64,000 nt of DNA. Origin: Oscillospiraceae bacterium. GTDB lineage: Bacteria; Bacillota; Clostridia; Oscillospirales; CAG-272. The stretch spans positions 1 through 64,000 of the forward strand of contig SVSG01000001.1 of assembly GCA_015064415.1 (NCBI GenBank). Direction: 5' to 3'. A model generated the notes under the pieces. That model saw nothing but the letters and a program-made list of their open reading frames with translations, ran no database searches and was not told the DNA's origin. The stretch's first letter is position 1, and every line of letters begins with the position of its first letter. The translations under genes were made by a program, and so were the position numbers. Positions 1 through 8,892 of this stretch are shown piece by piece.

Positions 1-86
1 GTAAAGCGGCAGCGCACGCCGTTGCCTCTATGGGCGTGGAATATCTGATCTTTACCGCGTGGCATTGGCGTGCGCTGCCGCTTTAC
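1..86. repeat. Perfect 20-bp inverted repeat at the window edge
   Basis: Bases 1-20 are the exact reverse complement of bases 67-86, with a 46-base spacer. Pairing stops at the inner side (base 21 against 66). Because the left arm begins at base 1, the repeat may continue outside the window. It lies inside the open frame of the glycoside hydrolase. It could be a natural coding coincidence or a fold-back join at a contig end. Confidence 0.8.
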
Positions 87-1559
87 CCCAGCACCGTGAC
101 GGAAAAATACCGCGGCATTAAGCTGCCCGCACGCGATCTGCTCGGTGAGATCATTGACGCCATCACGGCGCGGGGAATTGATATGTTGCTTTATACCCAC
201 CCGCGTGACGGACACGACTTTTCTCCCACAGAAAAGCTTGCCATCGGTTGGGGAAAGGATGTACCCGGTGATCGCCCCGATGCAGATACCTTCCAATGTG
301 ATAAATGGAACGAGTACACGCTGGCGCTTTATGACGAGCTGCTCACGCGTTATGGCGACAAATTGAGCGGTATTTATACCGACGGAACAGGGCCGTACAG
401 CAAAAAGAGTGAAAAATACGAAAATACACTTCAAGTGATAGATTACACGCGGCTTCGCCACAAGATCAAGCAAAAAAATCCTCAAATGTGTATGATACAA
501 AATCATTTTGGCTATCTTTTCTCGGATGATTTTGAGATGCCGGAGGGGTATTTCGGCTTTGAGGACGCGCATTTTAAAGATACAAGGGGATTGCCTGCGG
601 CAAGAAAGGCGCTGGCGCTTTGCCCGTTCGTGGGTGGCTGGTGTCCGGAAAATGCAGCGCGTGGCACCGATGCCCGCAAGGCGGATGTCGTGCAGCTTGC
701 CCGTTTTGTGATTTTCAATGCCTCCTGTACAGTGGGCGGCGGTACGTGCTTTGCAAGCGGCCCTTATTGCGAAGGAAATTTGTTTCCGGTGGGGGTCGTG
801 GATTTTATGCAGAAGCTGGGTACATTGATCCGTTCACACAAGGAAAGCGTACTGGATGCCGTACCCTCTGTCAGCTATCCTACGGTGTCGGGCGATACGA
901 TGGAGAAATGCGCTTGGCGCTGCTTCACCGAGTCTGCAGACGGGAAATATACCTATCTTCACCTTTTGAAGCGTCCCGAAACGGAGGAGGTCAAAATTCC
1001 GCTTGCCGTGGACGGTGCCGAGCTTTTTGCACCCGTTTCGCTTTGCAAAAACGTGGAAATTCTTGATTTTGTACGGGTGGCGGATGGATATTCCTTACGC
1101 TTACGCGGAGAATTTGACGAAGTTGACAGCGTGATCCGCTTTACGAGGAGCGTTCCCGAAAACGCGCCGCGCGTGGAATGGTACAACGATTCGGATAAGC
1201 GCTTGCGCTATGAAGGAACGTGGAAATATACCTTTCTGATGCAGGATCCCGCCACGCATACGGCGCTGGGCTCCTTTGAGTGCGACTATCACACGGCAAT
1301 GCAAAAGGGTAGCGCAGTCTTTACTTATTTTGAGGGGAATACTGTATCTCTTTACGGCAACAAGCGCCCCGGAAACGGTAAGGCGAAGATCTATATTGAC
1401 GGTGTTTTTGCGGGAGAAACGGATGAAAACAGCTCTCAAACGAAAAATCGCACGTTACTGTTTACCTCAATCGACCTTTTCGGCGGCGTGCATACGCTTT
1501 ATGTTGTGAACGATAGCGATGCGCCCTTTGAATTGGACGCGATTTGTATCACAAGGTAA
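3..1559 (+). CDS. Glycoside hydrolase, alpha-L-fucosidase-like (GH29-type), 5' partial
   Basis: This is the C-terminal part of a sugar hydrolase that probably removes terminal fucose-like residues from glycans. The frame is open from base 3, so the true start is probably outside the window; the first internal Met is at 30. Counting from that Met, the motif LIFTAWHW near residue 6 resembles the TAKHHDGF strand of GH29 enzymes. YTDG at 116-119 fits the GH29 nucleophile motif, with Asp118 as candidate. The last ~110 residues look like a beta-rich carbohydrate-binding or jelly-roll domain. No signal peptide can be judged. The gene converges on pckG and ends at a shared terminator. Assignment to GH29 is by motif only; another TIM-barrel family is possible. 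Confidence 0.6.
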   Translation, partial: KAAAHAVASMGVEYLIFTAWHWRALPLYPSTVTEKYRGIKLPARDLLGEIIDAITARGIDMLLYTHPRDGHDFSPTEKLAIGWGKDVPGDRPDADTFQCDKWNEYTLALYDELLTRYGDKLSGIYTDGTGPYSKKSEKYENTLQVIDYTRLRHKIKQKNPQMCMIQNHFGYLFSDDFEMPEGYFGFEDAHFKDTRGLPAARKALALCPFVGGWCPENAARGTDARKADVVQLARFVIFNASCTVGGGTCFASGPYCEGNLFPVGVVDFMQKLGTLIRSHKESVLDAVPSVSYPTVSGDTMEKCAWRCFTESADGKYTYLHLLKRPETEEVKIPLAVDGAELFAPVSLCKNVEILDFVRVADGYSLRLRGEFDEVDSVIRFTRSVPENAPRVEWYNDSDKRLRYEGTWKYTFLMQDPATHTALGSFECDYHTAMQKGSAVFTYFEGNTVSLYGNKRPGNGKAKIYIDGVFAGETDENSSQTKNRTLLFTSIDLFGGVHTLYVVNDSDAPFELDAICITR

Positions 1560-1560
1560 C

Positions 1561-1598
1561 AAAAAAATCTCCTTGCCCTGCGGCAAGGAGATTTTTTG
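1561..1598. terminator. Bidirectional rho-independent terminator
   Basis: An 11-bp stem (1567-1577 with 1582-1592, loop ctgc) is flanked by A and T runs that extend the pairing. It lies between the convergent glycoside hydrolase and pckG genes and can serve both. Confidence 0.9.
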
Positions 1599-1609
1599 TT
1601 TGCAATGAA

Positions 1610-3394
1610 TTAGCCAAGTCTCTTTTCCAGAGCGGCAAGCTCCTCGTACATGGTGGCGGGAACGTGGTCGCCGACCTGTGCGTAGAACTCCTTGATGTTG
1701 GCGATATCTTCCTTCCAGGAAGCGGTGTCCACGGAAAGCAGATCCTTGATGGTGTCAAGGGTGACGTCCTCAAGGCCCTCGATGTTGATGTCCTCTGCCT
1801 TCGGAACGTAGCCGATCGCAGTCTCAACGGCGTCCACCTTACCCTCGCAACGGGCAAGGATCCAAAGCAGAACGCGCATATTGTCGCCGAAGCCGGGCCA
1901 GATAAAGTGACCTTCGTCATCGGTGCGGAACCAGTTGACGTGGAAGATCATGGGCGGGTTGGGGATCTTCTTGCCCATGTCAAGCCAGTGCTGCCAGTAA
2001 TCGCCCATGTTGTAGCCAACGAAGGGACGCATAGCCATGGGGTCGCGGCGAACCACGCCGACGGCACCTGCAGCGGCTGCGGTGGTCTCGGAAGCCATGA
2101 TAGAGCCGACGAACGCGCCGTGCTGCCAGCCGAAGGACTGGTACACAAGGGGAGCGGTCTTGGCGCGACGGCCACCGAACACGATAGCGGATACGGGAAC
2201 GCCCTTCAAGCTGTTAAACTCGGGGGAAATGCAGGGGCAGTTAGCGGCAAGGGCAGTAAAGCGGGAGTTGGGATGTGCGCCGCAGGTGGACTTATCCTTC
2301 TTGTCATACTTGGTGCAGTCCCAAGGATTGCCCTTCCAGTCAATGGCAAAGCCGGGCTTGGGAGGATTGTTGTCCAGGCCCTCCCACCAAACGGTGTTGT
2401 TCTCGGTGTTGTGCACAACGTTGGTAAAGATGGTGTCGCGCAGGCAGGTGTGCAGCGCGTTGGGGTTGGACTTCTCGTTGGTGCCGGGAGCCACGCCGAA
2501 GAAGCCGTTCTCGGGGTTGACAGCCCAAAGTCTGCCATCCTCACCGACACGCAGCCAAGCGATGTCGTCACCGACACACTCGACCTCGTAGCCCTCTTTC
2601 TTGTAAACTTCCGGAGGAATGAGCATGGCAAGGTTGGTCTTACCGCAAGCAGAGGGGAAGGCTGCGGTGACGTACTTCTTCTCGCCGTTCGGGTACTTCA
2701 CGCCAAGGATGAGCATGTGCTCAGCCATCCAGCCCTCTTTGCGGCCGAGGTAGGAGGCGATACGAAGTGCGAAGCACTTCTTGCCCAGCAGCACGTTTCC
2801 GCCGTAACCGGAGTTGACGGACATGATGGTGTTGTCCTGGGGGAAGTGGGTGATATAACGGTTTTCCTCGTCGATATCGGCACGTGCGTGCAGACCCTTG
2901 ATGTAGTCGGGGCTGTCACCAAGCGCTTCCAGCACGTTGACGCCCACGCGGGTCATGATCAGCATGTTCAGAACCACGTAGATAGAGTCGGTCAGCTCGA
3001 TGCCGTATTTTGCAAAATCGGAACCGACAACGCCCATGGAGTAGGGGATGATGTACATGGTGCGACCCTTCATGGAGCCGGTGTAAAGCTTCTTGAGCTT
3101 TGCGTACATCTCGGCGGGATCCATCCAGTTGTTGATGTTGCCTGCCTCTTCCTTGGTGGGGGTGCAGATAAAGGTTCTGCCCTCTACACGGGCCACGTCA
3201 TTGATGGCGGTGCGGTGCAGATAGCAGTTGGGGAGCAGCTCCTGGTTCAGCTTGATCATTTCGCCGGTGGAGCATGCCTCGGCGCGCAGGGCTTCTGCCT
3301 GCTCCTCGGTGCCGTCGATCCAAACGATCTTGTCGGGCTGCGTCATCTTGATCATCTCATCGATCCAAGACAATACGTGAACGTTGTTGGTCAT
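1610..3394 (-). CDS. pckG: Phosphoenolpyruvate carboxykinase (GTP)
   Basis: This enzyme interconverts oxaloacetate plus GTP with phosphoenolpyruvate plus CO2 plus GDP in the cytoplasm, linking glycolysis and C4 acids. The 594-residue length fits the GTP-dependent family. The family P-loop PSACGKTN is at about residues 247-254, and the segment PNSRFTALAANCPCISPEF is also typical of the GTP family. An upstream ATG at 3403 is in frame, but the AGGAG site lies only one base before it; the ATG at 3394 has a 10-base spacing and is preferred. The gene has its own promoter and terminator, so it is probably monocistronic. Confidence 0.95.
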   Translation of the reverse strand: MTNNVHVLSWIDEMIKMTQPDKIVWIDGTEEQAEALRAEACSTGEMIKLNQELLPNCYLHRTAINDVARVEGRTFICTPTKEEAGNINNWMDPAEMYAKLKKLYTGSMKGRTMYIIPYSMGVVGSDFAKYGIELTDSIYVVLNMLIMTRVGVNVLEALGDSPDYIKGLHARADIDEENRYITHFPQDNTIMSVNSGYGGNVLLGKKCFALRIASYLGRKEGWMAEHMLILGVKYPNGEKKYVTAAFPSACGKTNLAMLIPPEVYKKEGYEVECVGDDIAWLRVGEDGRLWAVNPENGFFGVAPGTNEKSNPNALHTCLRDTIFTNVVHNTENNTVWWEGLDNNPPKPGFAIDWKGNPWDCTKYDKKDKSTCGAHPNSRFTALAANCPCISPEFNSLKGVPVSAIVFGGRRAKTAPLVYQSFGWQHGAFVGSIMASETTAAAAGAVGVVRRDPMAMRPFVGYNMGDYWQHWLDMGKKIPNPPMIFHVNWFRTDDEGHFIWPGFGDNMRVLLWILARCEGKVDAVETAIGYVPKAEDINIEGLEDVTLDTIKDLLSVDTASWKEDIANIKEFYAQVGDHVPATMYEELAALEKRLG

Positions 3395-3457
3395 AATTTT
3401 CATTCTCCTCTTATATTTGGGATTGCGGAGTCACACCACAATCGTACTCCAATATAC

Positions 3458-3486
3458 ATTTTACACTATTTTTTGAAATTTTGCAA
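3458..3486 (-). promoter_or_regulatory. Promoter for pckG
   Basis: Reading the minus strand, a TTGCAA -35 box (3481-3486), a 17-base spacer and a TAAAAT -10 box (3458-3463) lie about 65 bases upstream of the pckG start. Confidence 0.6.
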
Positions 3487-3518
3487 CAGAACTTTCAAAG
3501 GTTACATTTTGTTCACAT

Positions 3519-5087
3519 TTATGTCACAAAATTCGACTTTGCAGGGCCGTGTCGGGGGAGAGCAACGCGGAAAAAGCCCATCAGCCAGCGTGTGTCTTTT
3601 TTGGCGAAGGTTCCCGTGATGCGGAGCAGAAAAACGTAAAGCAGTGCCGAAAGTGCGATCTGCACGAAAAGCGGAAGCGCGCCGAGTGCGGGAACGAGGC
3701 GGAAAACCAGCTCCAAAAGGGAAACGGCGCCCACGGCGGCAAACAGCGGGCGGATGACGAGATGAAAGACGCGAGGACGGAATCCGCTGATGCGCAAAAG
3801 CCGCGTGATGCTGAGTGCAAGATTCAAAAGCTCCGTGACGTAAATGGTGAGCACGCACCCCGCGATCCCCATGCGGGGAACAAAGATCGCCACGCAGATC
3901 ACAGAGGTCAGCGCGTCGAGGATGTTGACGTTCATCGAGTAGACCTGCTGTCCCAGCCCCTTGAGCAGGGCGTCGGTCGCCGTGTCCAGATACATCACGG
4001 GGATCAGGGGAGCGAGGGCGCGGATAAAGTCGGCCACCTGCGGATTGTGATAAAGTGTGTTCCCCAATTTGCCACTAAAGCATAGCATGATAGCGGCGCA
4101 CCCGATCGAGAAAAGCAGTGTCATCTGATACACGCGCCCCGCAATATAACGGATCTCGCGGTGATTATTCGCGCTCTCCTGCTCGGTGATCTCGGGGATC
4201 AGAAGCCCCGCAAAGGCGCTCATAACGGCGGCAGGATAAAGCACCACGGGCAGGGCCATGCTGTGAAGCGCACCGTAGGCGGAAAGTGCCGCGGAATTGC
4301 CCGCACCAAAGCTTAAAAGTCCGCGCGGGATTAAAATATGTTCTATTGCAAGTAAACCTGACCGCGCATATGCACTGATGGCGAGCGGTAGCGCGATGCG
4401 CGACACGGCGGGCGATCTGCCGTTTCTGATCGGCGTGATGCCGCGAAAACGGCGCTTGTCGATAAGGTAAAGCACAATGTTCAGCACAAGCGAAAAGCTC
4501 TCGGAAACAGCACCCCCCGCAAGGATGGCGAGCACGCACCCCTCCGTGGTTTTCGGGGCTACGAAAACCAGCAGATAGCTGGTCAGCATGATTTTGAGAA
4601 ATTGCTCGCTGAGCTGTGAAACGGCGTTTTTCCACGCGCGGCGCACTGCCACAAAATATCCGTTCAGCACGGAGGTGAGGGCAATGGGAAGCAGGGTAAA
4701 GGCAAGCATATAAAGCGCCCTTACCGTGCGTGTATCTTTGAGGATAAATACGCCGAGCGGACGCGCCGCGAGGGCCAGCATGAGGGTGGCGAGCGTCCCG
4801 AAAAACGCGGCGTAGGAAAGCGAAGCGCGCAGACATTTGCCGTTTTCGGCACCCTTCGTTTGCTCCAGTCTTGCCGCCAGCGTGCGCACCGTAGCCAGAT
4901 GGATGCCCGACGTGGCAAGCGTGACAGCAAAGCCGTAAATTCCCGAGACCAGCGATAGCAGTCCCATGGCCTCTGCACCCACAAGATTGGAAACGTAGAC
5001 GTTGAAGCTGACGGAGACAGTTCGGATCAGAAGCGTCACCGCCGTCAGAAGCAACGCGTTCCACACAAATTGACGTTTTGTTTTCAT
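3519..5087 (-). CDS. Polysaccharide flippase, SpoVB/MurJ-like (MOP superfamily)
   Basis: This is a 522-residue integral membrane protein of the MATE-like polysaccharide exporter superfamily, whose members flip lipid-linked sugars (peptidoglycan or exopolysaccharide precursors) across the membrane. A short Lys-rich N-terminus is followed by many hydrophobic segments throughout, consistent with 12-14 helices. An Arg-rich loop after LYLIDKRRFRG near residue 215 is typical of SpoVB-type proteins. A GAGGTG site precedes the ATG. It is divergent from the cytidylate-kinase-like gene. In spore formers SpoVB acts in cortex synthesis; whether this copy does so cannot be read from the sequence. Confidence 0.85.
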   Translation of the reverse strand: MKTKRQFVWNALLLTAVTLLIRTVSVSFNVYVSNLVGAEAMGLLSLVSGIYGFAVTLATSGIHLATVRTLAARLEQTKGAENGKCLRASLSYAAFFGTLATLMLALAARPLGVFILKDTRTVRALYMLAFTLLPIALTSVLNGYFVAVRRAWKNAVSQLSEQFLKIMLTSYLLVFVAPKTTEGCVLAILAGGAVSESFSLVLNIVLYLIDKRRFRGITPIRNGRSPAVSRIALPLAISAYARSGLLAIEHILIPRGLLSFGAGNSAALSAYGALHSMALPVVLYPAAVMSAFAGLLIPEITEQESANNHREIRYIAGRVYQMTLLFSIGCAAIMLCFSGKLGNTLYHNPQVADFIRALAPLIPVMYLDTATDALLKGLGQQVYSMNVNILDALTSVICVAIFVPRMGIAGCVLTIYVTELLNLALSITRLLRISGFRPRVFHLVIRPLFAAVGAVSLLELVFRLVPALGALPLFVQIALSALLYVFLLRITGTFAKKDTRWLMGFFRVALPRHGPAKSNFVT

Positions 5088-5148
5088 TTTTTCACCTCAC
5101 ATCGTTCTGATAAAATTTATTCTTGCGAAAAACAACTTATCACCCCTC

Positions 5149-5177
5149 TTTACAACTTGTTCAAAGTGTGTTATAAT
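5149..5177 (+). promoter_or_regulatory. Promoter for the cytidylate-kinase-like gene
   Basis: TTTACA (5149-5154), a 17-base spacer and a consensus TATAAT (5172-5177) lie 64 bases before the next start codon. Confidence 0.7.
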
Positions 5178-5241
5178 ATCCGTAACGAAGAGGCGATTTT
5201 TTACCGCTTTCTTTGAAAACCCGGGAAAGGGAGTGTGAGAC

Positions 5242-5874
5242 ATGGCTAAAAATTATGCAATTACCATTGGCAGACAGTTCGGCAGCGGGGGGCGCGAGAT
5301 CGGCAAGCGTCTCGGTGAGCTGCTTGGCATCAAGGCATATGATAACGAGCTTTTGAAAATGGCGGCGGATAAGAAGGGCATCCATCCCGATTATCTGCGT
5401 CGCGTGGACGAAAAAGCGAATAACAGCTTGCTTTACACGCTTGCAATGGGCGTTTCGATGCACCGCGCGGGGAATACCGGCGTGGAAATGCCGATCAACG
5501 ATAAGCTTTTCATGGCCCAGACCGAGGTGATCAAAGAGGTGGCAGAGTGCGAATCCGCTATTTTTGTGGGGCGTTGTGCCGACTATATTCTGCGTCATCA
5601 TCCGGGGCGTATCAGCTTTTTTGTCTACGCGGATTACGAAACACGCGTGGCACGCGTGATGCAGGAAAACGACTGTCCGCGCAAGGAGGCCGAGGATCTG
5701 ATTGCGAAAACAGACAAAAGCCGTGTGAATTATTATAACTTTTACACGGGCAAAAAATGGGGAAAGCACGATAACTATCACCTTGCCGTTGACAGCTCTT
5801 TGCTTGGCGTCGAGGGAACCGCGCAGCTGCTCGCGCAGGTCGTAAGAGCTTATTTGGAAAAAGAAACGGAGTGA
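5242..5874 (+). CDS. Cytidylate kinase-like family protein
   Basis: This 210-residue protein belongs to the cytidylate-kinase-like P-loop family common in Clostridia. The N-terminal ITIGRQFGSGGREIGKRL is the phosphate-binding loop of the group (a Gly-rich FGSGG instead of a classical GxxGxGKS). IFVGRCADYIL near residue 107 and VYADYETRVARV are the typical later motifs. The family resembles nucleotide kinases, but the substrate of this subgroup is not established. A GGGAG ribosome site precedes ATG. It has its own promoter and precedes a rubredoxin gene by 87 bases. Confidence 0.85.
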   Translation: MAKNYAITIGRQFGSGGREIGKRLGELLGIKAYDNELLKMAADKKGIHPDYLRRVDEKANNSLLYTLAMGVSMHRAGNTGVEMPINDKLFMAQTEVIKEVAECESAIFVGRCADYILRHHPGRISFFVYADYETRVARVMQENDCPRKEAEDLIAKTDKSRVNYYNFYTGKKWGKHDNYHLAVDSSLLGVEGTAQLLAQVVRAYLEKETE

Positions 5875-5961
5875 ACAGAAAAATATTTCCAACTGTAAAA
5901 AGCTATTTCCACGCATACTCTTAATTTTGAATTTTATGCAAGCTTTACAAGGAGGATCATT

Positions 5962-6138
5962 ATGCTTCACTACATCTGCGCCCTTTGCGGCTATGAGTAC
6001 GAGGTTGAGACCGGATTGCCCGAATGCGGCATCCCGGAGGGAACCGACTTTGAGGACCTGCCTGAGGATTTTGCGTGTCCTTTGTGCGGTGCGGGCCTTG
6101 AAGAATTTGAAGTTGTGAACAAGGATGAAGAAGAATGA
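5962..6138 (+). CDS. Rubredoxin-like small iron protein
   Basis: This 58-residue electron carrier has two cysteine pairs for a single Fe: YICALCGYEYE at residues 4-14 and FACPLCG at 37-43. The spacing and the PEGTDFEDLPEDF segment between them are classical rubredoxin. It serves redox reactions, often detoxification of oxygen species in anaerobes. An AGGAGG site lies just before the ATG. A strong terminator follows at once, so it is the last gene of its transcript. The C-terminus is acidic (KDEEE). Confidence 0.93.
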   Translation: MLHYICALCGYEYEVETGLPECGIPEGTDFEDLPEDFACPLCGAGLEEFEVVNKDEEE

Positions 6139-6139
6139 C

Positions 6140-6174
6140 AAAAGTGCCGTTGCCACTATGGCAACGGCACTTTT
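6140..6174 (+). terminator. Rho-independent terminator after rubredoxin
   Basis: A perfect 15-bp stem (6140-6154 with 6160-6174, 5-base loop) ends in TTTT. Confidence 0.9.
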
Positions 6175-6207
6175 ATACATTTTATATACAAATATTCAAA
6201 AAGGCAC

Positions 6208-6236
6208 TTGACTTTCAAAAATAAAAGAAGTATAAT
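6208..6236 (+). promoter_or_regulatory. Promoter for the nusB operon
   Basis: TTGACT (6208-6213), 17 bases and a consensus TATAAT (6231-6236) lie about 50 bases before the nusB start. The following genes to about 14.77 kb are tightly packed and have no obvious terminator, so this promoter may drive the whole run. Confidence 0.8.
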
Positions 6237-6286
6237 ATATTTATCTATATTACGTGCCCGCGTGCGCGGGCGAGGAGGCACATATC

Positions 6287-6706
6287 ATGGCATTGAACAG
6301 ACGCGAGGCGCGCGCAGCGACCTTTGAGCTGCTTTTTGAGACCGAATTCAAGACCGACGAGGCAAAAGAGGATATTTTTGCCCTGTCCACTGAAAACAGA
6401 GAAATTGAGGAGACCCCTTACATCCGCACCGTGTATTTCGGCGTTTGCCAATGCTGTACGGAGCTGGACGAGTTGATCGGACGTCACTCCAACAACTGGA
6501 AAACCAACCGTATCTCCAAGGTTTCGCGCTCGATTTTGCGCCTTGCCGCATACGAGATGCTGTATCTTGCCGACATCCCCAAAAACGTTTCGATCAACGA
6601 GGCGCTTGAGCTTTGCAAGACCTACGACGACGAAAAGGCCAAGCCCTTCATCAACGGCGTGCTGAACGGCATCAAGGAAGAGATCGAAGGAAAAGAAAAT
6701 GTCTGA
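6287..6706 (+). CDS. nusB: Transcription antitermination factor NusB
   Basis: NusB binds boxA RNA with S10 and supports antitermination on rRNA operons. The 139-residue all-helical protein shows the family start MALNRREAREAATFELL-like pattern (here ALNRREARAATFELLFE) and the C-terminal motif LRLAAYEMLYL with IPKNVSINEALELCKTY. The ATG at 6287 follows a GAGGAGG site; an in-frame ATG at 6254 lacks one. Its end overlaps the start of the next gene (ATG within the TGA region, 8 bases), which suggests coupled translation. Confidence 0.95.
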   Translation: MALNRREARAATFELLFETEFKTDEAKEDIFALSTENREIEETPYIRTVYFGVCQCCTELDELIGRHSNNWKTNRISKVSRSILRLAAYEMLYLADIPKNVSINEALELCKTYDDEKAKPFINGVLNGIKEEIEGKENV

Positions 6707-7643
6707 TCTTTGTTATCTTGGAATCGATACCAGCAATTATACCACCTCGGTGGCGGTGGTCACCAAGGAAGGGGAGGTCATTGCCAATTTGAAGGCACCC
6801 TTGCCCGTGAAGTCGGGCGAGCGGGGCTTGCGCCAAAGCGACGCGGTCTTTTCCCACGTACGCAATATCCCTGCACTGATGTTTGATCTGCGCGAGGTGT
6901 TGCAGGGCAAAAAGCTACTTGCGGTCGGTGTTTCCACGCGTCCGCGTGACGTGGCGGACTCCTACATGCCCTGCTTTCTTGCAGGGCGCGCCGCCGCCGA
7001 GTCGCTGGCGGCGGGGCTGCAGCTTCCGGTGCATGAATTTTCACATCAGAACGGCCATCTGATGGCGGCGTTGTATTCCGCAAAGGCATTGCGCCTTCTC
7101 GGGAAGCCCTTTGCCGCCTTTCACGTGTCGGGCGGCACGACCGAGCTTTTGCGCGTCTGCCCGCGCGGCAGTGATTTTTCCGTAGAGAAGATCGGCGGTA
7201 CAGCCGATTTGAACGCGGGGCAGGTGATTGACCGCATCGGCGTTGCCATGGGGCTTTCCTTCCCCTGCGGCCCCGCACTTGAGGCGCTTGCCATGGAAAA
7301 CAAAAAACGAGTACCCAAGCCCCGTATTTCCGTAAAAAAGGGGACGTGCAATCTCTCCGGTCTGGAAAATCTGGCGCTTGAGCTTTGGGAGAGTAAGAAG
7401 GACAAGCCCTTGGTGGCGGCTTTTGTACTGGAATTTATCGCCCGCACGCTTTCCGCGATGACCGCATGGGTGCGTACGGAGGACCCGAAGCTCCCCGTGC
7501 TCTTTGCGGGCGGCGTGATGAGCAACCGCATCATCGCGCAAAAAATTTCCGAGCAGTACGAAAAGGTGTATTTTGCCAAGCCCGCGTTCTCAGCCGATAA
7601 CGCGGCGGGCGTTGCGCTGCTGTGTCGGGCAAAGTATCTGTGA
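6699..7643 (+). CDS. TsaD/Kae1-like (peptidase M22 superfamily) paralog
   Basis: This 314-residue protein belongs to the ASKHA-fold TsaD/Kae1 superfamily. LGIDTSNYTTSVAVV at the N-terminus is the phosphate-1-like motif; SHQNGHLMAAL near residue 111 keeps two metal-binding histidines spaced HxxxH; SADNAAGVALL near the end keeps the Asp. The usual SGGHT of TsaD is SGGTTEL here. True TsaD makes tRNA t6A. This shorter paralog, embedded between nusB and xseA, recurs at this place in Clostridia in my recollection and has no established role. It may be a divergent partner or a degenerate copy; a bona fide TsaD is not seen in the window. Confidence 0.75.
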   Translation: MSDLCYLGIDTSNYTTSVAVVTKEGEVIANLKAPLPVKSGERGLRQSDAVFSHVRNIPALMFDLREVLQGKKLLAVGVSTRPRDVADSYMPCFLAGRAAAESLAAGLQLPVHEFSHQNGHLMAALYSAKALRLLGKPFAAFHVSGGTTELLRVCPRGSDFSVEKIGGTADLNAGQVIDRIGVAMGLSFPCGPALEALAMENKKRVPKPRISVKKGTCNLSGLENLALELWESKKDKPLVAAFVLEFIARTLSAMTAWVRTEDPKLPVLFAGGVMSNRIIAQKISEQYEKVYFAKPAFSADNAAGVALLCRAKYL

Positions 7644-7677
7644 TATAAAAATATAAATGCGGAAGAAAGGAGCAACC

Positions 7678-8889
7678 ATGGCGCAAAATTTGTTGACGGT
7701 CAGCGAGCTGAATGAATATCTGCGTATGCTCCTTGACGCCAACCCCGTGCTGACCAACGTATACGTGCGCGGGGAAATTTCAAATTTTACCAATCATTAT
7801 AAAACGGGTCATTTCTATTTTTCCCTCAAGGACGAGGGGGCGCTTGTGCGCGCCGTGATGTTCCGCGGTAACGCGCAACGCCTGCATTTCCTGCCGGAAA
7901 ACGGCATGAAGGTGATCCTGCACGGCCGCGTCTCCGTGTTTGTGCGCGACGGACAGTATCAGATCTACGTGGACGATATGCAGCCCGACGGGGTGGGGGC
8001 TCTTTACCTTGCCTTTGAGCAGCTGAGAAAAAAGCTGGAGGGCGAGGGGCTGTTCGACCCCGCGCGAAAGCGCCCCTTACCGCGATTTCCGCGCAAGATC
8101 GGCATCGTCACCTCGCCCACGGGGGCGGCGGTGCGCGATATGCTGCAAATATTGAATCGCCGCTGGCCGATGGCCGAGGTGGTGCTTTATCCCGCGCTGG
8201 TGCAGGGCATTACCGCACCCGAAAGTCTGATGGCGGGACTTGCCCATTTCAATGAAAAATGCCCCGTAGACGTCATTATCATCGGACGTGGCGGCGGTTC
8301 TCTGGAGGATCTGTTTGCCTTCAATCACGAGGGGCTTGCAAGGGCGGTTGCGGCGTCGAACACGCCCGTGATCTCCGCCGTCGGGCACGAAACCGACTTC
8401 ACCATTTGTGATTTCGTGGCGGATCTGCGCGCCCCCACCCCTTCCGCTGCGGCTGAGCTTGCGGTTCCGGAGGTGAACGAGATGCGCGGCGTCCTTTTGG
8501 GATTGCAGGGCGCGCTTGGCGAGCGCATCACGCGCCATCTGACGGCGCGCCGCGCCGAGGTGGCTTTACTTTCCGGTGCGGATGCCCTGCGCTCTCCTAA
8601 ATATTATATTGAAGAGCGCCGCATGAACGTGGCGTATCTGGAAAAACAGCTATCCACCGCCGTGACGGCGCGTGTGACGGCGGCGCAAAACGGATTTTCC
8701 GCACTTTGCGCCAAGCTGGACGCGCTTTCCCCCTTGCGCGTGCTCTCGCGCGGTTATACTGCGGTTTTTGGCAAGGACGGTGCACCGATCACGCTCGGCT
8801 CCGCCCTGCAAAAAGGGGAAAAGCTGAGCATTCGGTTTTCTGACAGTACAGTGGACGCCACCGTGGACGGTGTGCGGGAAAGCGAGTAA
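7678..8889 (+). CDS. xseA: Exodeoxyribonuclease VII large subunit
   Basis: XseA with XseB forms exonuclease VII, which degrades single-stranded DNA. The 403-residue protein has the N-terminal OB fold (NVYVRGEISNF, FYFSLKDE) and the catalytic domain with PRKIGIVTSPTGAAVRDML and IIIGRGGGSLEDLFAFN, then the AVGHETDFTICDFVADLRA block. The ATG at 7678 follows AAGGAGCAACC; an in-frame ATG at 7657 is less well placed. xseB follows after three bases. Confidence 0.96.
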   Translation: MAQNLLTVSELNEYLRMLLDANPVLTNVYVRGEISNFTNHYKTGHFYFSLKDEGALVRAVMFRGNAQRLHFLPENGMKVILHGRVSVFVRDGQYQIYVDDMQPDGVGALYLAFEQLRKKLEGEGLFDPARKRPLPRFPRKIGIVTSPTGAAVRDMLQILNRRWPMAEVVLYPALVQGITAPESLMAGLAHFNEKCPVDVIIIGRGGGSLEDLFAFNHEGLARAVAASNTPVISAVGHETDFTICDFVADLRAPTPSAAAELAVPEVNEMRGVLLGLQGALGERITRHLTARRAEVALLSGADALRSPKYYIEERRMNVAYLEKQLSTAVTARVTAAQNGFSALCAKLDALSPLRVLSRGYTAVFGKDGAPITLGSALQKGEKLSIRFSDSTVDATVDGVRESE

Positions 8890-8892
8890 AAA

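Noticed and set aside
1544..3619. A long plus-strand open frame opposite pckG
   Set aside because: pckG on the other strand has clear PEP carboxykinase motifs, a promoter and a terminator; the plus frame crosses that terminator and has no recognisable domains.
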